DNA from: Azospirillum sp. 412522 | GTDB taxonomy: Bacteria > Pseudomonadota > Alphaproteobacteria > Azospirillales > Azospirillaceae | Length of the DNA: 64,000 nt | Assembly (NCBI RefSeq): GCF_019805165.1 | Contig: NZ_RWIJ01000010.1 | Coordinates: 63,685 to 127,684 of the forward strand | Direction of reading: 5' to 3' | In this document: positions 16,888-26,997 of the stretch, one piece after another | Layout: each line of letters begins with the position of its first letter | Numbering within the stretch: position 1 is the stretch's first letter | Translations under genes and position numbers: made by a program | The notes under the pieces: model-generated | Told to the model about the DNA's origin: nothing | What the model saw: only the letters and a program-made list of their open reading frames with translations | Databases searched by the model: none

Positions 16888-16929
16888 TCCGCCTTCCGGC
16901 CGGTCGCCTCCATCGCAGTGGCCACCGGG

Positions 16930-18012
16930 TTACTGCGGCGGCATTGCTGGTTTGAGGAAGCCGACCACGAGGTCCGACACCTGACGGTGAATGGCCTCCC
17001 GCTCGCGGCCATCTCGATCATGACCTGCGTGGTCACGGCAGATCATCCCATCCCCCGGCTGTTCGGCCTCCAGCAGCGGAATGGCGTCGGCCTTGCAGAC
17101 GCTCAGAAAGCTGAAATGGCTGGCGTCGGCGATCTCGACATAGCGCGTCCGCTCTCTTGGCAGCAGACTTGCCAGATGGCGTGACTCCAGATCGACCGGC
17201 ATCTTCGGACTGCCCGGTCCGGCTCCGATGATCAGGAACGGCTTGTCAATCCTGCCAAGGCTGGCCGGATCGAATCCCTGTGACAGACCGAGATCGAGCG
17301 TGACGACGGCCGTGATCCGTTCGTCAGTCAGTGTCGGTGACGCCCAATCTTGCATTGTCGGACCCTGCACCGTCGAACCCTCGCCAACCAATCCGCCGAT
17401 TCCCGTTCCGCAAGCCGCCATCAGTGGATGAGTGTTGCAGGCGGCCTCGAGACGCCACGGCTCGAACCGCCCTCCCGCCAGGGCGACGGCGGTCCATCCG
17501 CCGAGCGAATGACCGATCACCGCCGCCCGTCCGGCAATGACCCGCCCTGACCAGCGGGGATCCTCGTTCAGCCAGTCGATGACCCGGCTGACGTCTCCGG
17601 GGCGCTTCCACAGCATGCCGGCCCCCGGCGGGGCCATGTCTCGGCTGGTCGATCCGGGATGGTTGGGGGCGGCAACCAGATAGCCCTGCGCCGCCAGATC
17701 GGCGGCCAGCCATTGCTGGTTGGTCCAGTTGCCGCCATAGCCGTGGGAGAGCACCACCAGCCCGTGCCGTCCCGGCTGCGGCGGAGCGCCGACCCGCAAG
17801 GCCGTCCCCACCATGACGGGAGTGTCGCCGACCAGCGAGGTTTCCCCCGCCGGCTCCGCCGGATACCAGACCGCAACCTCAAGCGCGCGCTGCCGCTCCG
17901 TCGCCGGCAAGGACAGTTTCTGGAAGCCGATGGACGGCGATTCGGCCTGGACCGGACCCGCCAGCGCTGCGACGGCCACCGCGAAAAGCACGGGGCGGAT
18001 AAAGCGCGTCAT
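16930..18012 (-). CDS. Exported alpha/beta hydrolase (dienelactone hydrolase/PAF-acetylhydrolase-like)
   Basis: A 360-residue protein with a signal peptide (residues 1-23, VLFAVAVAALAGPVQAE), so periplasmic or secreted. The alpha/beta-hydrolase core is clear: VVLSHGYGGNWTNQQW (oxyanion-side HG), the nucleophile elbow GHSLGG, and a histidine in ADASHFSFL placed as the catalytic base. EVAVWYPAEPAG near the N-terminus is typical of the PAF-acetylhydrolase-like branch. The substrate is not predictable. It is followed at lower coordinates by the psp genes on the same strand, but 39 bases after their promoter-distal end begins this gene's start, so it is not part of their transcript start. Confidence 0.88.
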   Translation of the reverse strand: MTRFIRPVLFAVAVAALAGPVQAESPSIGFQKLSLPATERQRALEVAVWYPAEPAGETSLVGDTPVMVGTALRVGAPPQPGRHGLVVLSHGYGGNWTNQQWLAADLAAQGYLVAAPNHPGSTSRDMAPPGAGMLWKRPGDVSRVIDWLNEDPRWSGRVIAGRAAVIGHSLGGWTAVALAGGRFEPWRLEAACNTHPLMAACGTGIGGLVGEGSTVQGPTMQDWASPTLTDERITAVVTLDLGLSQGFDPASLGRIDKPFLIIGAGPGSPKMPVDLESRHLASLLPRERTRYVEIADASHFSFLSVCKADAIPLLEAEQPGDGMICRDHAGHDRDGREREAIHRQVSDLVVGFLKPAMPPQ

Positions 18013-18051
18013 GTCGGTGCTCCCTGCCCTCGGAAAAATGCCCTGGAAAAT

Positions 18052-18453
18052 TCAGCGGTCCAGATCGCGGATCGCCCGGTTCAGCTCGAATTCCTTCGAG
18101 GCGACATAGGCTTCCATCCCGACGATCCGCTTCTCCATGTCGCGGAAGCGCTGGGTCAGGCCGGCGAGCGAACGGTCGGGCTTGGTCGACACCGTGCGCC
18201 AGAACGCTTCTTCCTCGGCATCGCGATACAGCTGCGGCGGACGCACCGGCAGCACCATCAGCGCGATGACGTAGGCGATCACCAGCGGCACCGAGAAGAA
18301 GAACAGGGCGACCAGCATCGCCAGCCGGACGACGCCCGGCTGCATCCCGAAGTAGTCGGCGATGCCCGTGCACACCCCGCCCAGCACCCCACGCTGCGGA
18401 TCGCGGTAGAGCCGGTGCGGATTCGGCGAGTCGTAAGGGGACGTGCGGTCCAT
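18052..18453 (-). CDS. pspC: Phage shock protein PspC
   Basis: A 133-residue inner-membrane protein. It has the PspC signature LYRDPQRGVLGGVCTGIADYFG, then one long hydrophobic stretch (VVRLAMLVALFFFSVPLVIAY) and a C-terminal cytoplasmic or periplasmic helical region. PspC senses membrane stress with PspB and relieves PspA inhibition of PspF. The ATG at 18453 has a very good GGGAGGAG site 3-4 bases upstream. Last gene of the minus-strand psp operon. Confidence 0.93.
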   Translation of the reverse strand: MDRTSPYDSPNPHRLYRDPQRGVLGGVCTGIADYFGMQPGVVRLAMLVALFFFSVPLVIAYVIALMVLPVRPPQLYRDAEEEAFWRTVSTKPDRSLAGLTQRFRDMEKRIVGMEAYVASKEFELNRAIRDLDR

Positions 18454-18480
18454 GACTCCTCCCAAGGATTGAATGACTTG

Positions 18481-18506
18481 CGTCATCCCCGCCTGCGCGG
18501 AGATGA
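18481..18506. repeat. Single REP-like arm
   Basis: CGTCATCCCCGCCTGCGCGG followed by AGATGA forms an imperfect hairpin (TCATCCCCGC with GCGGAGATGA). It matches the right arm of the element at 11326-11353 and lies between pspB and pspC. Confidence 0.6.
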
Positions 18507-18544
18507 AATCGGCGGGGACGGGCAATCCGCCCCCCGGACTGCCG

Positions 18545-18772
18545 TCACACCTTGTTGCGCCAGTTCGGCGCCTCGGTGTCGAGCACGCGTTCCAGCGCGT
18601 GGATGCGGGTCTCCAGCCGGTTGGAGATCTCCCACAACTCGGCCAGCAGCCGCTCGTCCTGCGCGGTGAGCCCACGCTGCGACCGCCATTTGGTGATGTA
18701 GTGGAAGACGATCCAGACCGGTGCCACCACCACCATGAACAGCACCGCGAGGACGAAACCCATGAACCCCAT
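18545..18772 (-). CDS. pspB: Phage shock protein PspB
   Basis: A 75-residue protein with one N-terminal membrane span (GFVLAVLFMVVVAPVWIVFH) and a short cytoplasmic helix (ITKWRSQRGLTAQDERLLAE) that continues as a coiled coil. This matches PspB in length, topology and sequence. It partners PspC in sensing membrane damage. The start has AAGAAGG upstream (read on the minus strand). Confidence 0.92.
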   Translation of the reverse strand: MGFMGFVLAVLFMVVVAPVWIVFHYITKWRSQRGLTAQDERLLAELWEISNRLETRIHALERVLDTEAPNWRNKV

Positions 18773-18858
18773 GGTCGTCGGACCTTCTTATTGTCGTGAG
18801 GGGAGCGGGCGGGGCGTCACCGCCCCACCCCCGGCAGCCAGGCCAATTGCCAGACGGG

Positions 18859-19530
18859 TCAACCGTTGCGGCGGGCAGCGACGCGGGCCTTCAGCGCCGC
18901 CAGATCCTCTTCGACCTTCTGGCTCGCCTCGAGTTCGGCGATCTCCTCGGTCAGGCTCTTGGCGCGGCCCACATCGTAGGATTCGACGCGGCCTTCCATC
19001 TCGTCCAGGTTGCGCTCCACCTGCTCGAAGCGCGACAGGGCGTCGTTGATCCGCTCGTCGTGCAGCGCGGTGCGCAGCTTGACCCGGTTGGTCGCCGTCT
19101 GGCTCCGGGCGACCAGCGCCTTCTCGCGGGTCTTGGCGTCGGTCAGCTTGGCCTGGAGACGGCCGATGTCCTCGTTGGCCTTGGACAGCGCGGCCTCGAC
19201 CTGCACCAGCTGCGCGGTCAGCGCGTCGGCCTGCTCGACCAGCTTGGCCTTGGCCATCAGGGCGCCCTTCGCCAGATCCTCGCGGCCGGCGGTCAGCGCC
19301 ACCTCGGCCTTGCGGTCCCATTCGTCGCGCTCGCGGTGGAGGTCGACGACGCGGCGTTCGATCTCCTTCTTCTCCGCGATGATCTTGACGGTGGAGGACC
19401 GCACCTCGACCAGCGTGTCCTCCATCTCCTGGACGATCAGGCGGATCAGCTTCTCCGGCTCCTCGGCGCGGTCGAGCAGGGAATTCAGGTTCGACTGCAC
19501 GATGTCGGTCAGGCGCGAAAAGATGCTCAT
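18859..19530 (-). CDS. pspA: Phage shock protein PspA
   Basis: A 223-residue PspA/IM30 family protein. It begins with the membrane-binding amphipathic helix (MSIFSRLTDIVQSNLNSLLD) and continues as a nearly uninterrupted coiled coil (residues about 25-215), with the EEPEKLIRLIVQEMEDTLVE and LVARSQTA family segments. PspA is an ESCRT-III-like protein that coats damaged inner membrane and inhibits PspF when free. It sits between a small membrane-protein gene and pspB. Confidence 0.95.
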   Translation of the reverse strand: MSIFSRLTDIVQSNLNSLLDRAEEPEKLIRLIVQEMEDTLVEVRSSTVKIIAEKKEIERRVVDLHRERDEWDRKAEVALTAGREDLAKGALMAKAKLVEQADALTAQLVQVEAALSKANEDIGRLQAKLTDAKTREKALVARSQTATNRVKLRTALHDERINDALSRFEQVERNLDEMEGRVESYDVGRAKSLTEEIAELEASQKVEEDLAALKARVAARRNG

Positions 19531-19547
19531 GGTCGGTGTCCCGTGAA

Positions 19548-19712
19548 TCAGCCGAGGATGGCGCCGGCGACGATGCCGGCGAAGAAGAACAGCCAGCTTT
19601 CCGCCGGCCGGGTGGCGAGATAGTTGCGCACGCGGCGCGCCAGCGGGCGGCCCTGCGCGGTGTTGAAGCGGTCACCGCCATAGCGGCGGCGGAAATCGCT
19701 GAAGTCGCTCAT
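19548..19712 (-). CDS. Small membrane protein at the head of the psp operon
   Basis: A 54-residue protein starting MSDFSDFRRRYGGDRF, with one C-terminal span (WLFFFAGIVAGAILG). I chose 19712 because AAGGAGGT lies 5 bases before it; an ATG six codons further upstream overlaps that site. It is the first gene after the sigma-54 promoter, 17 bases before pspA. It occupies a PspD-like niche but I see no clear PspD sequence. Function is inferred from context only. Confidence 0.72.
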   Translation of the reverse strand: MSDFSDFRRRYGGDRFNTAQGRPLARRVRNYLATRPAESWLFFFAGIVAGAILG

Positions 19713-19742
19713 GAATGACCTCCTTGCCATGAAACCCTTATC

Positions 19743-19757
19743 GCAACCGCCGTGCCA
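19743..19757 (-). promoter_or_regulatory. Sigma-54 promoter of the psp operon
   Basis: On the minus strand TGGCACG-GCGG-TTGC is a full match to the -24/-12 consensus TGGCACG-N4-TTGC. It lies 31 bases upstream of the first psp start. The PspF enhancer sites should lie between here and the pspF start at 19875. Confidence 0.88.
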
Positions 19758-19874
19758 ACCGGCCCCAACGGCTCCAAACCGTTGCGACGCCTTGGCTTGG
19801 CGGCATCGGTGTCTTCATGGCCCCGGATTGCCATGTCGCCTTTTAAGCGATATCTTCGCTGAAATGACGAACTA

Positions 19875-20921
19875 ATGGTAAATAGTGCGATGTCTGCCGC
19901 TCCCCCTTCCCTGCTCGGCGAATCGCCGGCTTTCCTGGCGGCGCTGGGGCATGTGTCTCGGGTGGCGCCGTTGGAGCGGCCGGTGCTGGTGATCGGGGAA
20001 CGCGGGACCGGCAAGGAACTGATTGCCGCCCGCCTGCACTATCTGTCACAGCGGTGGGACCGCCCCTTCGTCAAGGTGAACTGCGCGGCGCTGCCCGAGT
20101 CGCTGCTCGATTCGGAGCTGTTCGGGCATGAGGCCGGGGCCTTCACCGGCGCCACCCGCCGGCAGATCGGCCGAATCGAGCAGGCCGATGGCGGCACCCT
20201 GTTCCTGGACGAGATCGCCACCGCCTCCCCCGCCGTTCAGGAAAAGCTGCTGCGCGCCGTCGAGTATGGCGAGATCGAGCGGGTCGGCGGCCGCACCGCC
20301 ACCGTCGACGTGCGGGTGGTCGGCGCCACCAACGCCGACCTGCCGGCGCTGGCCGCCACCGGCCGCTTCCGCGCCGACCTGCTGGACCGGCTGGCCTTCG
20401 ACGTGGTGACCCTGCCGCCGCTGCGCGCCCGCCCCGACGACATCCCACCGCTGGCCGAGCATTTCGCGCTCGGCATGGTGCGCGAGCTGCAACGCCCGCT
20501 GTTCCCCGGCTTCACCGCCGCAGCCCTCGACCGGCTGTGCGGCCACGACTGGCCGGGCAATGTGCGCGAGCTGCGCAACGCGGTGGAACGCTCCGTGGCC
20601 GCCGCCGACCCCGACGAGCCGCTCGACCATATCGTCCTCGACCCGTTCGAGTCGCCATGGCGTCCCGCCGCGACACCGACCGCGCGCCCGGAGGCCGTGC
20701 AAGCCCGCGCCCCGGCCGCCGAACAGCCGGCATTTCCCACCTTCGACGGCGGCATCCTCGATCAGGTCCGGGCCTTCGAGGCCGCCATGCTGCGCGAAGC
20801 GCTGGAGCGAAACCGCTTCAACCAGCGCCAGACCGCAGAGGCGCTGGGCCTCGGCTATCACCAGCTGCGCGGCATGCTGAAGAAGCACGGGCTGATCCCG
20901 CCCCCCCAACTGCGACCTTAG
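19875..20921 (+). CDS. pspF: Psp operon sigma-54 activator PspF
   Basis: A 348-residue AAA+ enhancer-binding protein without an N-terminal receiver domain, as in PspF. It has Walker A GERGTGKE, the sigma-54 contact loop GAFTGA, Walker B GGTLFLDE, and a C-terminal Fis-type HTH (NQRQTAEALGLGYHQLRGML). Divergent from the psp genes it should activate. An alternative ATG five codons downstream (MSAAPPSLLGESPAF) is possible; neither has a strong ribosome-binding site. A Pro/Ala linker separates the ATPase from the HTH. Confidence 0.93.
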   Translation: MVNSAMSAAPPSLLGESPAFLAALGHVSRVAPLERPVLVIGERGTGKELIAARLHYLSQRWDRPFVKVNCAALPESLLDSELFGHEAGAFTGATRRQIGRIEQADGGTLFLDEIATASPAVQEKLLRAVEYGEIERVGGRTATVDVRVVGATNADLPALAATGRFRADLLDRLAFDVVTLPPLRARPDDIPPLAEHFALGMVRELQRPLFPGFTAAALDRLCGHDWPGNVRELRNAVERSVAAADPDEPLDHIVLDPFESPWRPAATPTARPEAVQARAPAAEQPAFPTFDGGILDQVRAFEAAMLREALERNRFNQRQTAEALGLGYHQLRGMLKKHGLIPPPQLRP

Positions 20922-21012
20922 GCCGTCCCCGGACCGCTCGTGTACCGTGTTATATCGGGTCCTCAACCGCCGAGAGAGCGGTTCGTCGCGATACGGGTAG
21001 GGGAGCAGCACG

Positions 21013-22632
<1,620 letters not shown>

Positions 22633-22656
22633 AGGAGGGGGCGCGACGCCCCTCCG

Positions 22657-23415
22657 CTACCCCACCCGCCCCAGCCGGACCGTCAGCGGCCAGCGGATCC
22701 GCCGCTCCGTCTCCGCATCGCCCCACAGCGGCGCGATCTCCTCCGCGAACGCCTCCAGCGGGTTGCGCCCCAGCGCCCTGGCCGCCGCCTTCACCCCCGA
22801 CCAGGTGCTCATGTAGCCGAGCAGCCGCGGCAGCGACCACACCGCCTCCATCGCCAGCGCCGGCACCGGCACCGGCAACTCCGGAAAGGGAAACTCCAGG
22901 TCGCGGTAGCCGTTCACCACCTTCCAGCGGTCGGCCGGCCAATAGGGCCCCAGCGTGCCGTTGTGGAAACGCTCCACCGCCGCGTCCAGCGCCGGGTCGT
23001 CCAGTTGCTGCAACCCGTAGCAGACCAGAGCCGCCGCCGCCCCCGGCTTCGCCACCCGCCGCACCTCGGCATGGAAGCGCTGCAGGTCGAACCAGTGCGC
23101 CGCCTGCGCCGCGACGATCAGGTCGCAGCAGCCATCGGGAAGGCCGCTGTCCTCCGCCGGGGCGACGGCATAGCGAACCCGCGGATGGGCTTCCGCCTGG
23201 GCGATCTGCCCGGCACTGGCGTCGGTGGCGTGGACCGCCGCGAAGTGTTCGGCGAGGGAGACGGAGAACTGCCCGTTGCCGCAACCGACGTCCCAGGCCA
23301 GCCCGCGCGCCGGCGCGGCAGCGGCAAGGGCAGCGGCCAGACCGGCCGGATAGGTTGGGCGGAAGGCGCGGTAATCGCCGGCCTGGGCGGAGAAATGATC
23401 CTTGAAGGGCGACAT
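22657..23415 (-). CDS. Class I SAM-dependent methyltransferase
   Basis: A 252-residue methyltransferase of the UbiE/Coq5-like (methyltransferase domain 11) type. Motif I is [17 protein letters not shown] (SAM-binding), an acidic motif follows ([11 protein letters not shown]), and [17 protein letters not shown] is the post-motif region typical of trans-aconitate-methyltransferase-like proteins. The substrate is unknown. The start at 23415 ([20 protein letters not shown]) is where the family begins; the open frame extends further upstream only by lack of stops. Convergent with aceB. Confidence 0.88.
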   Translation of the reverse strand: MSPFKDHFSAQAGDYRAFRPTYPAGLAAALAAAAPARGLAWDVGCGNGQFSVSLAEHFAAVHATDASAGQIAQAEAHPRVRYAVAPAEDSGLPDGCCDLIVAAQAAHWFDLQRFHAEVRRVAKPGAAAALVCYGLQQLDDPALDAAVERFHNGTLGPYWPADRWKVVNGYRDLEFPFPELPVPVPALAMEAVWSLPRLLGYMSTWSGVKAAARALGRNPLEAFAEEIAPLWGDAETERRIRWPLTVRLGRVG

Positions 23416-23631
23416 GGAGCGATCCGCCTCGCGATGTCTGGGGGAACGGCTGGGGCAACGGCAGGGCCGACGATTAGGCTTGGAATTTCCCGGCCGATGA
23501 GGATAAACCCTGTGGGTTCGTCGCGGAACCCTCCCCAGGGTGCCCCGCATCTTTCCGCTGTGGCGCAGGCGCGCCGGGCGTGCTACCAAGCGCGCGTTTT
23601 TCGTGCGCCTCGCCAACCACCCGTGTCCGGC

Positions 23632-24588
23632 ATGCAGACCTTCCTGGAATTCGAAAAGCCGATCGCCGAGCTTGAAGGCAAGATCGAGGAGTTGCGGCAC
23701 CTGACCAACGCCGGCGACATCAACATCGCCGACGAGGTCGCCAAGCTGCAGGCCAAGGTCGACAAGCTCCTGCGGCAGACCTACGCCAAGCTCACGCCCG
23801 CGCAGAAGGTTCAGGTGGCCCGCCACCCCAATCGGCCGCACTGCCTGGACTATGTGAACGGCCTGATCGAGGACTTCACGCCGCTGGCCGGCGACCGCCA
23901 TTTCGCCGAGGACCGCGCGGTCATCGGCGGGCTGGGGCGCTTCCGTGGCCGGTCCGTGGTGGTGATCGGCCAGGAGAAGGGCAACGACACCGAAACCCGC
24001 GTCCGCCACAATTTCGGCATGGCGAAGCCGGAAGGCTACCGCAAGGCCCAGCGCCTGATGGATCTGGCCGACCGCTTCAAGCTGCCGGTCGTCTCGCTGG
24101 TCGACACCGCCGGCGCCTTCCCCGGCGTCCAGGCGGAGGAGCGCGGACAGGCCGAGGCCATCGCCAAAAGCATCGAGCGCTGCCTGCGGCTGAACGTGCC
24201 GATGGTCGCCTCGGTCATCGGCGAAGGCGGTTCGGGCGGCGCCATCGCCATCGCCACCGCCGACCGCGTGCTGATGCTGGAACATGCCATCTATTCGGTG
24301 ATCTCGCCGGAAGGCTGCGCGTCGATCCTGTGGCGCAGTTCCGACATGGCGGGCGAGGCGGCCATCGCGCTGCGCCTGATCAGCCAGGACCTGAAGGAAC
24401 TGGGCGTCATCGACCATGTGGTGAGCGAGCCGATCGGCGGCGCCCACCGCGACCCGGCCGAGACGATCAGGAAGCTGGGCGACTGCATCGAGCAGTCGCT
24501 GGGCGAAATGGACGGCCTGGACGGCGTTACGCTGCGCGCCAAGCGCCGCGAGAAGTTCCTGGAAATGGGGCAGAAGGGGCTGGGCTGA
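23632..24588 (+). CDS. accA: Acetyl-CoA carboxylase carboxyltransferase subunit alpha
   Basis: A 318-residue subunit that with AccD transfers carboxyl from biotin to acetyl-CoA, the first step of fatty acid synthesis. It begins [20 protein letters not shown] and has [42 protein letters not shown] and the oxyanion-hole region [13 protein letters not shown]. Length is normal. The ATG at 23632 matches the family start. It is convergent with imuB. Confidence 0.96.
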   Translation: MQTFLEFEKPIAELEGKIEELRHLTNAGDINIADEVAKLQAKVDKLLRQTYAKLTPAQKVQVARHPNRPHCLDYVNGLIEDFTPLAGDRHFAEDRAVIGGLGRFRGRSVVVIGQEKGNDTETRVRHNFGMAKPEGYRKAQRLMDLADRFKLPVVSLVDTAGAFPGVQAEERGQAEAIAKSIERCLRLNVPMVASVIGEGGSGGAIAIATADRVLMLEHAIYSVISPEGCASILWRSSDMAGEAAIALRLISQDLKELGVIDHVVSEPIGGAHRDPAETIRKLGDCIEQSLGEMDGLDGVTLRAKRREKFLEMGQKGLG

Positions 24589-24627
24589 GGTCCGCCTCCG
24601 GCATAACCTCCTCCAGTCCGACTCGCT

Positions 24628-26235
24628 TCACGCCAGAAACCCGTGCAAAAACCAGCGCGGGTTCTCTCCCGGCCGGTACAGCCCGGCCCTGAACAGCCAG
24701 AAGCGGCGGCCGCCCTCATCCTCCACGCGGTAGTAGTCGCGCACGTCCAACCCCAGCGACCCTTCCGGACACCACCATTCGCATTCGATCCGCTCCGGTC
24801 CCTCCGCCCGGCTGACACGGTGGCGCACGCCGCGCCAGACGAAGTGCAGCGGCGGGTCGTCGGGCAGCGGGGCGATGGCCTCCACCGGTTCGGGCGGAGT
24901 CAGCAGGCGCAGGGGGCGCAGATGCCCGGCCGGCCAGGGCTTCGCCGCCGGCAACGTCTCCAATGGCGGATGCGGCGCCACGCAGCGTTCCGGCAGCCAG
25001 CTTTCCCGCGGCACCAGCCGCAGCACCGCCCGTTCCCCCAACCGCAACGCCAGCCGGTCCACCAGTTCGGCCAGCCCTTGATTGATCCCCTGGGCATCGC
25101 TCCCCTGGGCATCGGCCCCCGCGCCATCGATCCCGGTCTGGATGGCGGACAGCGGCCCTGTCTCCGTCGCCGACAGCACCAGCGTTTCCAGCCCCGGCCC
25201 TGGCTCGATCCGCTCCAGCAGCGGGGCGAACAGCCGGGCCAGCGCCGACGGATCGCGGGTCGGGCGGCTGGTGCCGAGCGTCAGGCATTGCGCCTCGTCG
25301 TCCACCCGCTGGTCGGTGCGGTGGGCGTCCAGCCGCAGACGGCGCGCGCCCTGCCCCGCCGCTTCCAGCCCCTTGCACAGCCGCCCCAACAGGTGGCGCA
25401 GCGCCCCGGCGATCGATTCGGGCGTGGCGATCGGCTCGGCGAAGGTCAGCCGTTCCCGATGCTCGGGCACCGGCCGGCGCGGGGAGATCGGCTCGTCCAG
25501 CCGGCCGAAGGCCTGATCGTAGCGTTGCAGCAACCTGCTCCCGAACCGCGCCGCCAGCCCCGCCCGCGGCATGGCATGGAGGTCGCCGATCCGGCGCAGG
25601 CCCAGCGCATGCAGACCCTCCACCATCTCCGGTGCCAACCGCAGGGCGGTGAGCGGCAAACCGTCCAACACTTCCCGCTGCCGTTCCGACGGGCCGCCGA
25701 ACCGCACCAGCCCCCAGGCGGCGGCCGGGGTGTCGGCGATGGCGGCACGGGCGCTGAAGCCGGCGGCGCGCAGCCGGCCGGTCAGGTCGGCGGCCAGCGC
25801 CGATTCGCCGCCCAGGAGATGGGCGCAGCCGGTGATGTCGATCATCACCCCGTCCGGCTCGTCCGCCGCCGTCCAGGGGCTGTAGCGCCGCGCCCAGTCG
25901 GCGATACGGCCGAGCAGGGCCGAATCGGCCTCTGGCGTCGCCTCCGCCACTTCCAGCGCCGGTTCGAGCGCGCGGGCGTCGCTGAGAGTGTGGCCCGGAG
26001 CGATGCCCAGCGCCGATGCCGCCCGGTTCACCGCGACGACCATCCGTCGTTGACGCTCCGTCCGCAGCAGGGCCAGAGGCCGCACCCGCGACTCCGGCGG
26101 CATCCCCCGTTCCCGCGCGTCCGTCGGCAGGCGTGGCAGCCACAGGGCGAGGATGCGGCGCTTTCCCCTTCTGCAAGCTCCCCTCTCCCCCCGATGAGAG
26201 GGGGAACCGCCCGGATGTGAAGGGAGGTGAGTCAT
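24628..26235 (-). CDS. imuB: ImuB, Y-family polymerase-like mutasome subunit
   Basis: A protein of about 535 residues. The conserved start is RRILALWLPRLPTD; VAVNRAASALGIAPGHTLSDARAL and DITGCAHLLGGE follow, then a Y-family little-finger-like region and the C-terminal FWLFRAGLYRPGENPRWFLHGFLA. ImuB is a catalytically inactive Y-family protein that links DnaE2 to the beta clamp. The ATG at 26235 is the only in-frame start between the LexA box and the conserved core; a further upstream ATG lies inside the LexA box. The extra N-terminal residues (about 25) come from a palindromic repeat. No imuA precedes it and dnaE2 is 22 kb away. Function is inferred as SOS mutagenesis. Confidence 0.88.
   Translation of the reverse strand: MTHLPSHPGGSPSHRGERGACRRGKRRILALWLPRLPTDARERGMPPESRVRPLALLRTERQRRMVVAVNRAASALGIAPGHTLSDARALEPALEVAEATPEADSALLGRIADWARRYSPWTAADEPDGVMIDITGCAHLLGGESALAADLTGRLRAAGFSARAAIADTPAAAWGLVRFGGPSERQREVLDGLPLTALRLAPEMVEGLHALGLRRIGDLHAMPRAGLAARFGSRLLQRYDQAFGRLDEPISPRRPVPEHRERLTFAEPIATPESIAGALRHLLGRLCKGLEAAGQGARRLRLDAHRTDQRVDDEAQCLTLGTSRPTRDPSALARLFAPLLERIEPGPGLETLVLSATETGPLSAIQTGIDGAGADAQGSDAQGINQGLAELVDRLALRLGERAVLRLVPRESWLPERCVAPHPPLETLPAAKPWPAGHLRPLRLLTPPEPVEAIAPLPDDPPLHFVWRGVRHRVSRAEGPERIECEWWCPEGSLGLDVRDYYRVEDEGGRRFWLFRAGLYRPGENPRWFLHGFLA
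26177..26212. repeat. Palindromic repeat at the imuB 5' end
   Basis: CCCCTCTC (26180-26187) pairs with GAGAGGGG (26196-26203) over an 8-nt loop. It is of the same CCCTCTCC type as the repeat inside dnaE2 and encodes part of the extra ImuB N-terminus. Confidence 0.6.
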
Positions 26236-26253
26236 ACGAAACCCGACGACGAA

Positions 26254-26268
26254 GAACAAACAAAGAAC
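26254..26268 (-). promoter_or_regulatory. LexA (SOS) box of imuB
   Basis: GAACAAACAAAGAAC is a perfect GAAC-N7-GAAC direct repeat, the alphaproteobacterial LexA site (GTTC-N7-GTTC read on the imuB strand). It ends 18 bases before the imuB start, so LexA would block the promoter directly. Confidence 0.85.
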
Positions 26269-26353
26269 ACTTTAGCGCTGGCTTGGCCGCAGGGGTAGTC
26301 CCTCCTTTGGGGGTCTCCTTGCCGAAACGTTCAGCGATGCCAACATTCTCTCC

Positions 26354-26896
26354 ATGATCCCGCATCTTCCGCCCCTCGCCCGCCGCCTGGCTCCGCTGGC
26401 TTTCCTGCTGACCGCAGCCGCCTGTGCCCCGGCGGACCTGCGCGACGACATGCCCGGCCGCGCCCAGGCCTTCCCGCCGGTCTACAACCAGACGGTGGTC
26501 CCTGGTGGCGGGGAGTGGAGAACCTGGAGCCAGATCCAGGCGGAGCAGTCCCGCACCGGTGCCAAACCCGCTACGGCCCAGCCCCGGCAGGCCGGCGACC
26601 GGCAGATGCGCCGCGACTCGGACGACACCGACCAGCCGCCGCCCAAGCGCCGCCGCGGCAGCTCGTCCCCCCCGCCCGACCCGGCCGCCCTGCCCCAGCC
26701 GCCGCGGCCGATCCCGGTGCCGCCCCCGCCCTCGTCGCAGAGCGCCACCGACGCCTTCAAGCGCGACCTGATCCGGCCGGAGGTCGACCGCATGCGCACC
26801 GACGACGCGATGGGACGGCTCGACCCGCTGGGTCAGCGCGACCTGATGAAGCGCGAGAACGACCTGCGCCAATGGGGCGACCCGCTGGCTCGGTAG
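26354..26896 (+). CDS. Proline-rich lipoprotein
   Basis: A 180-residue predicted lipoprotein. The signal peptide ends in a lipobox-like LTAAACAP (Cys24). The middle (about residues 60-135) is Pro/Arg/Ser-rich with runs of proline, and the end is polar and helical (DAFKRDLIRPEVDRMRTDDA). No known domain is recognised. It is divergent from imuB, and its leader shares the region of the LexA box (start 86 bases away), so SOS co-regulation is possible but not shown. GTTCAGCG precedes it; the start codon ATG follows CATTCTCTCC. Confidence 0.65.
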   Translation: MIPHLPPLARRLAPLAFLLTAAACAPADLRDDMPGRAQAFPPVYNQTVVPGGGEWRTWSQIQAEQSRTGAKPATAQPRQAGDRQMRRDSDDTDQPPPKRRRGSSSPPPDPAALPQPPRPIPVPPPPSSQSATDAFKRDLIRPEVDRMRTDDAMGRLDPLGQRDLMKRENDLRQWGDPLAR

Positions 26897-26997
26897 CAAT
26901 GCCCACCCTCGGCAGTCCCTCCTGATGGCTTGACCCCGCCCCTCCTCTGCCGCCATACCGGCCCCTGATCGGGACTGGACACGGGGGATGCGGACGC

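Noticed and set aside
26236..26259. imuB start at the ATG at 26259
   Set aside because: That codon lies inside the LexA box; the ATG at 26235 is downstream and consistent with repression upstream of the gene.
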